Of a stretch of 64,000 nt of DNA, positions 35,465 through 48,260 are shown piece by piece. The notes below the pieces were generated by a model. It was given only the letters and a program-made list of their open reading frames with translations, was not told the DNA's origin and searched no databases. Positions within the stretch are counted from its first letter, which is position 1. Every line of letters begins with the position of its first letter. The position numbers and the translations under genes are program-made. The stretch covers positions 7,386,511 to 7,450,510 of the forward strand of contig NC_134659.1 in NCBI RefSeq assembly GCF_030463565.1, given 5' to 3'. Source of the stretch: Pelecanus crispus (taxonomy: Eukaryota; Chordata; Aves; Pelecaniformes; Pelecanidae).

Positions 35465-36780
35465 ACACATTTTTAATAAGTTATTTATGGCTCCGGCAGC
35501 GCTATAAAAGCCGCGGTCTGTGATCAGCCGGCACAGCTGGGGAACATTTTAGAGCAGGCGGAGGGGAGCGAGGTGTGATGGAGAGCTCGCCTCGGCTCAC
35601 ACCTCATCTGCGAGCATCCCGCCGGGCTCCCCGGGCCAGCTCCTGCACCAGGACAGGGTTTTGGGGGCCGGGGTGGTGCTGTGGGACACCCAGGTGGAAG
35701 GAAAGCAGCCTGAGGGGCTCTGCACTTTGGAAATAGGTGCATCGCCCATCGCAACGCGGCGGCGGGGGTTGCACCCCACCCCGGCCGGGTCCTGCTCGGG
35801 ACATGGCCCCCCCGAGCTGTGCTGCTCACAGGGGGACAAGGTCAGGGTGCGGCTTTAGGGACCTCGGAGGGGTCGCTGGGCTCCCCCTTGATGTCACCAC
35901 CCGTCCCTTGCCCGTGGCTACGGGGAGGAGGGCAGGATGAGTCCCACAGCCCGTCTCACGGCCACACAGTCCGGGGACTTACTAAGGGCACGTTACCGTC
36001 GAGGCCGAGCCGGCGCGGCTTCTCTGATGTCTACCACGGGCTGAGTTTGCCGCCTCCGGCCTTCAGAGCCCACAGGGTGGGCTCCAGGGCAGGGGCTGAG
36101 CACCCCCAAGGCTGGGTGGGGAGCTGGGGGGCAGGAACAGAGCACAGCCCCCCCAGTTTGTGCCACCCCGATGCACCCCAGCGTGGCACAGCCGCCAGAA
36201 AACGGCCTGGAGCCCCCGGGGCAGGGACGGCAGCCGGGGTCGCTCCCGGAGCACCACGGGCTCGGCCATGGTGCATCCCGGCAGGCGAGGGCAAGTGCGT
36301 GGGGGCTGCCGCAGCTCCCCTCTGCCCACAGCCCCCTCTGCCCGGGCCCTGCCTCTCCCCACTCAAACCAGCGGTGAAGCTCCCGGGATTTCACCCACCC
36401 GAGCTGGCCGGGGCTGCTGCCTCTCTGCCAGGAAAACCGAGACACGGCAAGGGTGCCAAAGAAAATCCTGCTGACACCACCACACCGGTGCCAGAAATCC
36501 CAGGGCAGAACTCGGGAGGGTTTGGGCAAATGCCTGCTCGAACCTGCCAGCTCCTGCCCGCACCCCCCTGAGGTCAGCAGCTCCCCCAAGCCAACAGATC
36601 CACTCGCAAGATAAATATTCAATCTTTTCGGCGACAGGTAACCCGCTCCCAGCGGGACTTGAGGAATGAGCAGGGTCAAGAACATGAGACAACGAACCCC
36701 GAGCACCCACCCAGCCCCGTCGCTGGGTTCACCCGTGGCTGCTTCCCAGGGGCAGGAGGTGACGCGGACAGAGCCCAGAC
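35465..36780. other. Spacer between convergent ALX3 and STRIP1
   Basis: About 1.3 kb of GC-rich DNA with no supportable gene. It holds a TATAAAAG box at 35503-35510 on the plus strand, only 39 bp past the ALX3 poly(A) signal, followed by an ATG at 35578 that opens a short unrecognised frame. I do not call a gene from this. Confidence 0.5.
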
Positions 36781-36814
36781 ACGCTGGGGTCAGAGATATC
36801 GCGAAATATATATA

Positions 36815-36820
36815 TTTATA
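36815..36820 (-). terminator. STRIP1: Probable STRIP1 poly(A) signal (TATAAA)
   Basis: On the minus strand the AT-rich patch reads TACATATAAATATATATATT. TATAAA is a known variant signal, and no AATAAA occurs on that strand between here and the STRIP1 stop codon. It would give a 3' UTR of about 0.64 kb, ending near 36795-36800. Confidence 0.45.
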
Positions 36821-37442
36821 TGTACAGCTCATCCACCCCACCCAGCGGGGCAAGGGAAGACTGCAGTCTCCAGCCCTCCCCAGCCCGGCGGCAAGAGGTC
36901 AGCCCCTCAACCCCCCCGCTATCGCCCTCCCAGCACCCCGACCCCGTCACCGTGTCCCCCAGCAAGGTCCGGGCAGGGACAGGCCATTTTCCTGCCACAG
37001 CAGCCTCTCCTCCCCGCGTCCCGCAGCAGCGGCGAAGGGGCTCTCGCCCCGCTTTGCCCCGCTCCCCGCACCGCCGCCCGCTCCCCCTTCTTGGCTCTGG
37101 CTGGTGGGGGGCAGGAGGAGGATGATGGTGGTGCTGCCTCCGAAAGCATCGACCAAGGGCGCGCACAGGTCCCCCCCCCACCCAACAGGAAACTGTCAGG
37201 GCACCGTGGCCTCCACCGAGCCTTCAGCCTTGGCTCGGGGTTGAGCCTGGCACAGCCTGGAAGGAGGCAGAGGGACAGGATGGCGTCTCGGTGAGGACCC
37301 CACAGCTCCAGCCTCTTCCCAAGCCTGTCACAAGGGGGTCCAGCACCCACAGACCCCCCAAAACCTCGCTCCCCCTGCCCCTCGGCAGCGGGCCAGCCTC
37401 GAGATCTCCCCAAAGCACCCGCTCCTGCCTCCCCGTCGTCCG

Positions 37443-40400
37443 TCACTGCAGCAGCTCCTCCCAGGAGATGGGTCGGGAGAAGACCTCCCGCTCCAGCCAC
37501 AGGTCGTAGTTGACCTGGAAATCCTCGGGCAGGTCCACGCGCTGGCCCAGCACGCTCTGCAGGCAGTTGTCCACGGGCAGAAAATCGGGGTTGCTGTGCG
37601 CCCGGTCGTAGCGACGCGAGTTGAAGCGCTCGATGCTGGCGCGTAGGGCGCACTCCTCCGCCTGGAAGTCCCAGGGCCGAGCATCCAGGTCTGGGCAGAG
37701 GGAAGAGGGGTGTCAGGGGGGAGCTGGGGGCCCTTCAGCCAGCCCAAATCCCTCAGGAAAGGTCTTTGCAGGTCCTTACAAAGAGCAACAGGCAGGGCAC
37801 GGAGCAGGCAGCAACTAACACCAGCCATTGCCAGCCCTTTCCCTCTTCCCCACGATGCCACCACCCCAAATCCATCCCTGCGGCCCAGCCCTAAGGGCTG
37901 CAGGAGTCCCCAGCAGCAAAGGGACAGCTCTGGGCACAGCCACGTCACTGCACAGAGCAGGCAGCACAGCGGGTAACGGGAAGCTCTGCAGCCGCTGCAA
38001 AGGACGTACCGTTGCCGTAAGCCCAGTCGTCGTTCAGACGGTGCCGCACTTTCTGGTAGATGGCCGACATGGTCTTCATGTTGCTCTTCCTCCACTGCCG
38101 GCCCAGGTACTTGGTCTGTACCTTGAGCAGCTTCAGCACATAGAGCTGCATCATGGCCTGCTTCACCTTCAGCGCCCGCTTCAGGATGGGTGCTGACTTA
38201 AACACCACCAGCATCTGCGGGGAACAGCCCCCCGGCAGCCGGGGACAGAGGGGTGATGTGGCTGCAATGGGTACGTGGGTACCTCCCGTCACACACGTGC
38301 CAACCCCCTCCCCGCTCCAGCACACACAAACCCTTCCCCGCGGCGTGCGCTCTCCCTCGCCCCTTCCGCCCCCCCTCCCTCGCCTGCTGCTCCCCAACGA
38401 GGTCTGGGGTGCAGCACAAAGGGCACCCCAAGGTATCCACAGCCCCCTCAACCCAGTCCAGGCGCCCCGCGACAGCCCGGTCAGGCTGGGCTGAGCCCCA
38501 GCACATTCCCCACCCCTCACCATGGTGCGGGAATGCTTCCACTTGGTCAGCTTGTTCAGGATGCGCAGGAGGTTTATGCAGGAGAAGAGGTTCCTCCAGC
38601 AAAACTGGTTGTTGTCTCCGGCTTCCTGCGGGAAAGCAGAGGCAGGGGTCAGGCAAGGGATGGGAGCGGGGACGAGGAGAGGCTGTTTTGGCCTGAGGAC
38701 CCTTGCCCAAAGGAGTAGAGCATGGCACGCAGGCAGGAGATGTCAGCCACCCACCCAAAGCCCCAGCAGTGCCGGGGCAAAGCGCAGGAGTGCTGAGGGT
38801 GCTAGGGCTGGCTGCTGGAGCCCTGCTGCCTCCCTGCACCCATGAAACCCTTTGGGGAGCACCCCGGGGTGCCAGGACCTGGCAGAGAAGGGAGCGACTC
38901 ACCAGGCTCTCTGCCGTCAGCTCGGGCAGCTCGTGCACCACGCAGTAGGGGTAGTCCAGGACGGAAATGCTGCAGGAAGGAGAGGGGGGTGTTGTGCTGC
39001 TCCCCCAGATCCTACCTGGCCTGCGGGCAACGCAGCCCCACACCTCCCACCCACCCATCAGCTGCGGTGGGCACCTCCCCGGGTCTACCTGCACCCAGGC
39101 CACAGCCAGGGAGGGACTGCGGAGGGGCAAAGCAAGCAGGGACCCCCTCCCCACAGTCGGTAGAGATGCGGGTGGGCATCCCCCTCCACTACCTGTTCTT
39201 GGCAGTGATGTAGGACATGATGTTCTGGTTGAAGAACTTCAGGATGAGCGGGATGCAGTTGGCGAAGACCAGATGCTGGGCCATGTACTCAAACTGGGGA
39301 GAAAAGCGGGTGAACGGGGACCCATCCTGGGTCCTGCCCATCCCCAAAGCCCCGTGCAGGGCAGCCAGACCCTGGCTCGCCTCACCTGGTAGATGTGATT
39401 CAGCTTGAAGTGCTTGAGCAGGAGGAGCAGCACAGCAGAAATGGCTTTGACGATGATCTCCTTGTGCCGATTGACATCCACTCCCAGCTTCATGCTCTGC
39501 AGCACTGTGGTCCTGGGGGACACAGAGGGATCCTTGGGCTGGGGCACCGTCCGCACCCGGCCAGCCCCGGAGGTGTCGGCGGACAGTCCTGCCATCCCCC
39601 AGGCTCCGAGCAGCCACCCGCAGCCAGCTCCTGCAGCAACACGCAATTCCTGGCACGGCGCCGAGCAGAAGACTGTCAGATCGCCCAGGAGGCCTCAGCA
39701 CAGCCCCAGTCCAAACCGCGCCACCCTGCCTGGCTCCCTCCCGTCCCCCCCGTCCTTCCTGCCACCACCCAGCACCTCTGCTCGCCCTCCACGGTCACTC
39801 ACGGCATCTCCTCCGGCAAGACGTCTGCCAGGATGTTGATGGAGTCCGTCTTGGCTTTGGAGGTGGGGGCTGCAGCAAGGAGGATCTTCAGCAGAGCAAT
39901 CTGGGGAAAAGGGGGAGATGGGAAAAGGGGGAGATGGGAAAAGGGGGAGATGGGAAAAGGGGGAGATGGGAAAAGGGGGAGATGGGAAAAGGGGGAGATG
40001 GGAAAAGGGGGAGATGGGAAAAGGGATGGGAGCAAGGGGACTGGCCACAGGCCTCCCTCCCTACTGCAGGAGGGAATAACAGGGATGTACAACATGTGAG
40101 GAGGGAAGAAAACCTCGGGGACATAATTGGAAAGGGACGGAGCAGCGGAGGGAGGCCCCAGGGCAAGGCACCGCCAGACCAGCTCCATGCGGACAGAGTG
40201 GAGCCGGGGCACCCCCAGTGCTCCCCAGCTCACCATGTACTGCGGCAGGCTGGGCAGCAGGCCCTGGTACAGGATCTCCGCAGGGACTTGCTCCACTTCT
40301 TCTTCCCCCTGGTGCCAGGAGAGACCAGAAAACCTCATACCAGGAGCTGCCAGCAGCGCCGTGCACCTGGCTCAGCCCCAGGCTCTCCAACCCCAAGGGC

Positions 40401-43400
40401 AGGATGCCCCTGGCTCCTGCCCAAAGCCTCCCCACACACCCCACCCTCTGCCCCAGAGAAATCGCTCCTCCTTCCCCAGCGGAGCAAACCCCCAGCCCCA
40501 TCGACAGCTAAAAGGCCTGGCGGGACCGAGCGCCCCCAGCTCGACAGCTTTGTCCCATCCTCATCCCCACACTCACCCCAGAGAGCGGAGAGCGCAGGTA
40601 CTCGTCCTCCATGTGCACTTGCACCTCAGCGATCGACGTGTACTTGTGCTGCACGGGCAGAGAGCAGGGGGTCACACCGCGGGCCCCCCCCCCCCAATGC
40701 CACCAGCCTGGTCCCGTCACCTTTTTAAGTCCCTCCCTGTTATTCCCGTCCCAGTGGTGACCAACGTTGACGGGCAGGGGGGTGGCCGCTGGCCTCGCCT
40801 CTGGGACAGCCCCAGTAAGAAAGGGACGAAGCCAGCGAAGAGAGGGGTTCACAGCCAGCCTGGGAGACCAGGGATGGGATGAAAACTTAAGGCTGCTCCC
40901 GCGCTGCAATCGGTGCAGGGGGAAGGGGAAGGGGCACCCACACAACAGCAGGGTGTGGAGGAATTCATTGATGTACTCACCAGCTTCAGGGTTCGGATGC
41001 TCTCGTGGATGGGCCTGGGCAAGCCCACCACGGTGTTGGTGTCACTGGAGAGAAGGGAAAGAGCCAGGCTGGGGTGGGGGCAGGAGCAAAGCTGAGCCAC
41101 CCCGGCGGGGGGTCAGAGACCACCACCCCGAGAACCAGCCACCGAGCTCAGGGCTGCTCTGCTGCCGAGCGGAGGGCAACGGCAGCCCCCACACAAGCAG
41201 CCTCTACCGCAGCCCCCCCCCAAATCGGCAGCCCCCCAGGCTGGCTCTGCGGGAACCCACCTGCCCAGAGTATAGCCAATGAACTTGCTGCGGCTGGACT
41301 CCAGGAACATCTCAATGTCCTTCTCTCTGCAGCAAAGGGGCAAGGGGAAGAGTCACATCTTCCTGTCCGCCTGGGCACACCGCAGCCCCAGGCACAGGGT
41401 GCCAGGAAAAGCCTCACCGTCAGATAAAGGAGATGGTGCTGAGCCTGCTCCACCGAGAGAACACCCACCAAAGTGACCATCAGATCAACCACCCCATCTT
41501 CCCCACACTGCTGCTGAAGTTCTCAATATTTACCAGCCTCCGTTTTCCTCAACCCGCTCCAGCTCTCCCCACAGCCTGGCCCAAGGTCAGCCCCACGGAC
41601 TCACCGGACCTTGGGGGCCCAGGGCAGCCCCTTGGGGCAGGTGATGCGGTCACTGGGGGGATGCTGAGTGGGGGGAGGCATCACTTCGTCCCGTTCGAGG
41701 GGGAAGGTCTCTCCCTCCAGGCTGTTGTCATCATCATTTTCCTCCTCTTCCTCACGGGAATCATCAGCTTTGTAAGGGTCCCGCTCGTTAAAGGCATCAA
41801 GGTTATCCTGCTTAATCAGGGCCTGGAGAGAGAAGAGCAGGCCGGTGAACATCCTGGGGACAAGCTGCTCCAAGGTCAGTGCCCAGACCCCAGCCGTCCC
41901 CTCGTTAATGTCACCGTCCCCAGCTCCTTGCGCTGGCCTCACCTTGTGCTCCCGCCGGCCTCGCTTCTGCTGCTGCTCAATCAGATCGGAGGCGGACGCG
42001 GGTGGGGAAGCAGCTCGCATGTTGCGGATCACTTTAATGCTGTCCTCCGGGAGTGGCGGGAGGCCCAGGATCTCCCGCTTCTCTGCCTTCATGCTCTGGA
42101 GCTCCTCAAAGCCCCCCAGGGTGCACTGCAAGGGAGACCACGGCACCCTGAGCACGTGGCACCGGGGGCTTCTGCACCTGCCCTCCCCAAATCCACTCTT
42201 CAGGTGTCCCAAATCCTTCCCTGGGGTGTAAAACAAGAGCTGCCTGTCCCCACACTGCTCTCGTCATTGTGAAAGGCAGAAGGGACAGGAGGGCGGTCAG
42301 GCATCCACAACTGAAGTGTGTGGACCTTTTCTTTCACACAAACCCCATCCAGGGAGCTTGCTTTGGGTCCGTCCTTGGTATCCAGCTCCAGACACCAATA
42401 TCCAATGCTCTCCTATGGGGTGAAACCTGGAGGTGGGTTTAATAGGGCGCAAACTACTCGGCTGAATGCCAGAAAAAGAGCATGGAGCAATTACAGCCAG
42501 CTCAGAGGGCAGAACTTCCTTCCTCTGCCGCATGTCAAACCGCAAGACGCGTGTTGGCACAGCCCATGGCCTCTCCTTACCAGCACGGTTTTCCAGAGCA
42601 AGAGCAGCACCTTCTTCATGGGGAAGTGCGGAGCGTGGCCGCTGCAGAATTTGGTCACCATCCCAAAGAGCATGACAGAGAAGGGCTCGTTGTTGTACAG
42701 GGGGGCTCCTGGAACCACACGGCAGCAATAGCCAGGCATTCCTCATCCCTGTCCTCACCCCAACCACCAGCACCACCAGCCCCTTCGCCCTCCCACGGCC
42801 TCTGCAGTCCGGCACCCCCCAATCTCTGAGATCCTCGTGTCACCCTAGACAGCTCCTCTCTTCCTTTCCAAGGCCTTGTAACCTCCATGATTTCTTACCT
42901 CTGTGTGGAGAGGAAGTGACAGCCCCTGGAAGTTTTTCTCCCCAGGGAGAGAGCACCCAGACAGCAGAAAAGGCTGGCTGGCTTCCTCTGCTCATTCCCC
43001 TTTGCCCTACCAGCAAGGTTCAGCCTAGCAGAAACCAAACCAGTGCTGCCAGTCCCCATTAACTGAGGCCTAGAGCCAAACCCCATCTCACTCTCTTGCT
43101 CTTCAGCCCTGGAAACCTCCGTCCCATCAAGCGCCAAGCACCTGGTCCTCACCCAGCTCTGCTCGGAAGGTCTGTCTCATGCTCTTCCACTCGGGCTTGT
43201 CCCCCTCGGCCTCCTGCCGAACCGTCTCCACGATCAGGTACATGATGTTCAGCAGCACCCTGCAAAAAGCAGAAGGTCAGGGAAATCAACAGAGGTTGGG
43301 ATGAGTTTTGGAGGCACCACTGGCACCCAGGGCTCTGGGGGAGGCTGGATCTGCCCAGGCCAGAGCCAGCTTCCACACCCCCGCTCCACACCAGGAGATT

Positions 43401-46400
43401 GGATGCTCTGGGGAAAAAAAGGTCTCTGCAAGTGAAAGCAAGAAAAAAAATTGCTGTCTCGTACTTTACTGCTTTGCCGTCCCCAACCAGCCACACGCCT
43501 GCTGTGCGGGCTGAGCGCAGGGGACGTTTACTGGCTGAGCAGACCTGAGTGCACCCGACGGTGCTCACGGAGCCGGGGCAGAAGCTGGGACAGCCCCGGG
43601 ACACCCGCTGGTGCCTGCGGGCCTGCCTCAGCCCACCAAAGAAACCAGCAAACACGGGGTCCCCGTCTCACCCCCAGAGCATCCCCTCCTCCCGAGCCCT
43701 GCTCCGTACCTCAGGTCCGTGCTGTCAGCCAGAGAGATGGCCGGCTTCCTCACGGCACTGCTGCAAGCCGCGCTGTTACTGCAGAGGGAAAAGAGCCTCA
43801 GAGGGGCCTTTGGAGACGTTTGAACTCTGCCCCAAGCAACCCACACGCCAAAGCCAAACCCTGGAATAGATATTGCTGCAACGAGTCCTCCATTCACAGT
43901 GCAATCGAGGGAGGGGGAACAGACCCACCTCTATTTGCTGCCAGGCAGCATGGCTCATAGCGAATTTCTGTATAAATCAGGTATAACTCTACATTACTTA
44001 TCCACCCAGAACAGAAGTCATTCTGGCGGCTGCAGGAATCAGATTAGGGATAGACAGAGCTGGAATGGGACTGCCACAAACTGGAAAAACTCTTGCCAAG
44101 GAGCTCCAGAGCCATTTCTGAAGTGCTTTCCCCCAGTACTCACTCAATCTCCATGTTCAGCAGCTCCACCAAAGCGTTGAACGTCCCCACTTCCAGCAGG
44201 AGGAAGATGTTATACCTCATCCAAGCCTGCACCTCGGCCTCGGAGCCACACTCCCCAAACGTGCCTGCAACGACACCCTCGCTGGATCCCATCTCCGCGG
44301 GGATCCCCAGGCCCTCCCACACTGCCAGAGCGCTTTGCAAGGGGAACGAAAAACACAGCCTTAATTTTAAGGCAAAAAGTTGGTTGCAGAGGACGGAACT
44401 GCCCTCCTGCGGGTAATGCAGCCCAGGACTGGCAGAGCCGGGATAGCACGGGGAAGTCGGCCAAATTTTGGACCAAACTCCTATAAACTGTCTGGCTCCC
44501 ATGAGAATTAGCTTCCTTCCAGACATCCCAAGTGAAATCAAAAATGCAAGGAAAGAAACCGATTTTAAATATTTTAAATCATAGAATCATTTAGGTTAGA
44601 AAAGCCCTTTAAGATCATCCAGTCCAACCATTAACCTACACTGCTAAGTCCACACTAAACCAATCAAGGGTAGACTAGACTAAACCATGTCCCCAAGTGC
44701 CACATCTACCCGTGTTTTGAACACTTCCAGGGATGGGGACTCCACCACCTCTCTGGGCAGCCTGTTCCAATGCTTGACCACCCTTTCCATAAAGAAATTT
44801 TTCCTAATTTCCAACCTAAATCTCCCCTGGTGCAGCTTGAGTCCATTTCCTCTCATCCTATCGCTAACTACATGGGAGAAGAGCCCAACACCCCCCTCAC
44901 TGCACCCTCCTTTCAGGGAGTTGTAGAGAGCGATAAGGTCTCCCCTCAGCCTCCTCTTCTCTAGGCTAAACAACCCCAGTTCCCTCAGCCGCTCCCCATC
45001 AGCCCTGTGCTCCAGACCCTTCCCCAGCTTCCTTGCCCTTCTCTGAACACGCTCCAGCACCTCAACAAAAAATCGATAGCCTCCAATCCATTACCCGGAT
45101 TTAGCAATGGGGAAAACTAAGGGGGCAGAGGTCTGGTGTCACCTTGGGCAACGTAAAGGATGGCTCGGGCAACCCTCAGCCTCTTCTCCCGCGCGGTGAC
45201 CTCCAGCCCATCGAGGAGCCGCATGGCGTGAGTGCGGTGCTGGTTCTTGTCCAGCTCGGTCCATTTCTTGTCCCGCACTGAAAAGCCAAAGCAGGCAGGC
45301 TGAGGGCACGGGGCACCTCTGCCTGCCCTGGACACAAACCATCACAGAACAGCTCAAAAGGATTCAGCATGACGGAAAACAGGGCTGCCCCAGGCAACAT
45401 CACATCCATCTGAACCAGCGCTGGCAGCTGATGGGAAATGAGCTGGATACTCTTGCTGCTGCACAGCTGTCCTGGCGCCGATGAACCGCCTCAGACATCA
45501 ACATCAGTAAACACTGAGCGTGTTGGAGGCAGCGAGCTGCGCTCCGGGGCCAGCCCACGCACACTAACGAGATCTCCAGTCCAAGCCGCATGAAGATTGT
45601 CAGCGTACGGCTCGAGCTCTCTGACGCAGCATTAATGCATCAATCCCCGTGTCTCCTTCGGGAGATCCCTGTCCCTCCCCAGAGGGGTGAGAGGTCCAAG
45701 AGAAGGGTCTTACCGTGGATCCTGAAGTCCTCCTCGAAGCACTTGCGGTTGAGCAGGAACTCTGGGCCTTCTGTGTAGCTGTACAGCTCTGCCAAAAGAG
45801 CACAGAGGAAAATCTCCAGCAACCTGCACCGAGCTGTCAGAGGAAGCTGCAACTTGGCCACGTTAATTGCAGTTTTATCCAAGATGAGGGAAATGCAAAA
45901 AACACACCCAGCATAAGGCTAAAAAAATCAATTACACAATATCACTTCCCTTTTAGTGTGACTAAGGTGTTTAAAGACAATAATGGAGCAATACTGGAAT
46001 TGATGGAGCTCCTTTCATCACTACCAGGAAAGAAAATTAAGGCTGATTCATTGATCCATCAAGACGAATTCCTTACCAGAGAGCTCTGCAGCCCATTTGT
46101 CCGTATCTGCATATTCAAACTCCAGGTCTGGGGACTCGGAATAGCCCTGAAAGCAGAGGAAGAATTCAGTTTACATTACAGTGTGTTTCAGGAAAACCAA
46201 AATCCCCAAGACATTCACAATTCACCTCATCCTCCCGCGACTCCAGGACTGTATCTTCCGTTCGAGACCAAAAATGTACCCGCAGCAGCATAAACGTTAC
46301 CAAGGCAACTCCTACCCACCTCCTGCATCTCCATCCCAGCTCTCCCCAGCTCCGCCGCATTGAGCCACGCTGCGCTTCGCCGGTGGGCAGCCCCTGCTGC

Positions 46401-47873
46401 TGCACCACCTCTAAAACACTCCGGGAGCCCCAAAAGGCCAAAAAATAAAGCAGGAGACAGGGCGTGTTTAATCGCAGGGCAGGGAGGGCGTCATGTGGGA
46501 CCAGGGTGCTCTCAGAGCTCACCCATTTTGCATAGATGTGTGAAAATTTGGGCTATCCCCCCAGTGCCGACTGCAGGGATGCCAGTGGATGTGAACAGTG
46601 AGAATGAAACAACTCCAGGCAGCTTTAGTGAGGCTGAAAAAACATCCAGAAGAAGCCTTAGAGTATGAAGTATCTGTTCCCTTTAAGGAATTCATCAACA
46701 TGGGCCCAAAGCAAAACCCTCCTGAATGTCAGGGCACCCACTCCTGAGCAGATCCAACCCGCTGGGGTTGGGTCTGTGCTGCTCTGCAGGGCTGGGAGCA
46801 GTTCCCCGGCACCCAAGGATCATGCAGACCTTCTTGTGACCCTCTCCCATCATTTCGGGGAGCGTTCCCCATGCCGGTGAGGACACCCGTGGAAGCGGAT
46901 GGCTCCAGAGCCACCCCAGGAATGAACCAGATTTGGGGGACGTGATGGGAAAGCCCCGGGGTAAATCAAATCAGCTCCACCCAGTCCCACAAAATCCTGA
47001 TCCCCCCCGGCTCAGGAGGCCCCACCGGGACCTCGGGGTCTCCTTGGAGGGGTCGGTCACCTCTTGCCAGAGCCATCCCGGGACCGATCCGATGCGTGGG
47101 GACCCGACAACCCAGCCCTTGCCGCACAGGGCCCCTACTGACCGGCAAAGCTGGGGAGAAGCCCCCGGCCGGGGCGGTGAGAGCCCAGCGCAGCCCTGGA
47201 AGCAGGGTGGCCAGTGCCAGGCCTGTTTGGAGACCCAAGACCGAGCCACCCTCATGCCCAGATGGGTCCAACCGACCCAGACTTGGGGAAGAGATGGACG
47301 AGCCATGGACGAACGGGAAACCGGCACCGACCCGAGCGCGGTACCGACCCAGGCGGGTTTTGGGCAACCCCGCTACCAAGGCGGCCTGGCAGAGAGGGGC
47401 CTCTCGGCTCCACAGAGCTGCTGCCGGCCCGCTCAGCCCCGCTGCCGCCGCGCCAGGCCAAGGCTTTGGGCCGCAGTGGAACCGGTACCGAAGCACCGGC
47501 TCCGGGAGAGGGGGGGAGCGGCTGGCCCAGCACCGGCCCGGGGGAAGGCGGAGCCCGAGCAGGGTGGGAAGCACCGCGCGGGTCAGGACTGCAGCGGACA
47601 GCGGAGCCCGCGGGCACCGGCACCGCCCGGGCAGGCCCCAGGCCCACGGCGGGGAGGACGACGCGGCCCGGCCCGGCCCGGCCCGCCCCGCCCGGGAAGG
47701 CCGCCCCCCCCCGCGGAGCCGGGCCCGGCGGCAGCGGCGCTGACCTCGGAGTCCTTGCGCGGCGGGCGGCCCAGGTCGCGGGCCTTGCCGGGCGGCGCAG
47801 CCCCGCCGCGGGCCTTGTTGTTACCCGGGAGCGGCCCCGCGCCCCCGCCGCCGCCGCCGCCGCCCGGCTCCAT
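37443..47873 (-). CDS. STRIP1: Striatin-interacting protein 1 (complete, 21 exons)
   Basis: Scaffold subunit of the STRIPAK complex (PP2A, striatins, GCKIII kinases), cytoplasmic, affecting cell shape and migration. Exons, 5' to 3': 47873-47745, 46146-46077, 45788-45714, 45277-45143, 44264-44144, 43778-43710, 43259-43153, 42708-42581, 42125-41943, 41822-41605, 41326-41261, 41044-40981, 40648-40577, 40308-40234, 39900-39803, 39512-39386, 39293-39193, 38969-38903, 38625-38521, 38214-38010, 37690-37443. Every intron is GT-AG and every phase joins, giving 820 aa (human about 837). Highly conserved stretches include [20 protein letters not shown], the acidic [14 protein letters not shown], and [16 protein letters not shown]. 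The C-terminus is the conserved WEELLQ. The divergent N-terminus carries an eight-Gly run from a GCC repeat. An in-frame upstream ATG at 47966 could add 31 residues. Confidence 0.97.
39904..40029. repeat. 16-bp minisatellite abutting STRIP1 exon 15
   Basis: About eight near-identical units of GGGAAAAGGGGGAGAT. On the STRIP1 sense strand each unit reads ATCTCCCCCTTTTCCC, 15 pyrimidines and one A, and the array ends four bases before the acceptor AG of exon 15. The array therefore forms the polypyrimidine tract of that intron. Confidence 0.92.
44580..45065 (-). mobile_element. CR1 LINE fragment in STRIP1 intron 4
   Basis: About 490 bp of the CR1 3' end in reverse orientation, lying in the intron between exons 4 and 5. 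It contains the end of the reverse-transcriptase frame (minus-strand translation [19 protein letters not shown], then [16 protein letters not shown]) and the typical 3' UTR with GATCATCCAGTCCAACCATT. It is 5'-truncated, as most CR1 copies are. It carries the CTACCCTTGATTGGTTTAG block internally, where the shorter copies in this window begin. Confidence 0.95.
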
Positions 47874-48260
47874 GTCGGCCGCCCTGCACCGCGCCGAGCT
47901 CTCGCGAGGACTCACCCCCCCCTCTCGCGGGAGCGGCAGGGAGAGCCGGGGCAGCGCCGCCGCCATGTTGGGAGTGGCACCGGGCGCGGGGTGGGGGCGT
48001 GTGGTGGGGGGTGGTGGTGCTGTCCGGCCGCTCGGGCGGCTGCAACGTGGCTCTGCCCGCCGGCCCCGCCGCCCCGGCCGCCGCCCCGCCCACCGCCGCC
48101 CGCCCCCGACGGCCACGGCCGGCGCCGCAGCCGGGCGGGCGGGGAGCTCCGCCCCCGCGCGGCCATCTTAGGAGTGGCGTCAGCCATGTTGGGAGGGGCA
48201 CTTCCGCCCTCCCTCGGCGCCTACCTTCGGGCCGCCATGTTAGGAGGGGCAGGAAGGGGC
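47874..48260 (-). promoter_or_regulatory. STRIP1: STRIP1 promoter with four YY1-type motifs
   Basis: CpG-rich region immediately upstream of STRIP1. An 18-bp motif of the form GCCAT(G/C)TT(G/A)GGAG(T/G)GGC occurs at 47962-47979, 48162-48178, 48183-48200 and 48234-48251. On the STRIP1 sense strand each contains AA(C/G)ATGGC(G/C/T), the YY1 core, all in the same orientation. An ETS-type CACTTCCG (CGGAAGTG on the sense strand) lies at 48199-48206. No TATA box is seen. YY1 and ETS sites close to the start are typical of broadly expressed genes. Confidence 0.6.

Noticed and set aside
44680-45060. A 126-codon minus-strand frame with [10 protein letters not shown]
   Set aside because: This is the end of the CR1 LINE reverse-transcriptase frame, not a STRIP1 exon or a host gene.
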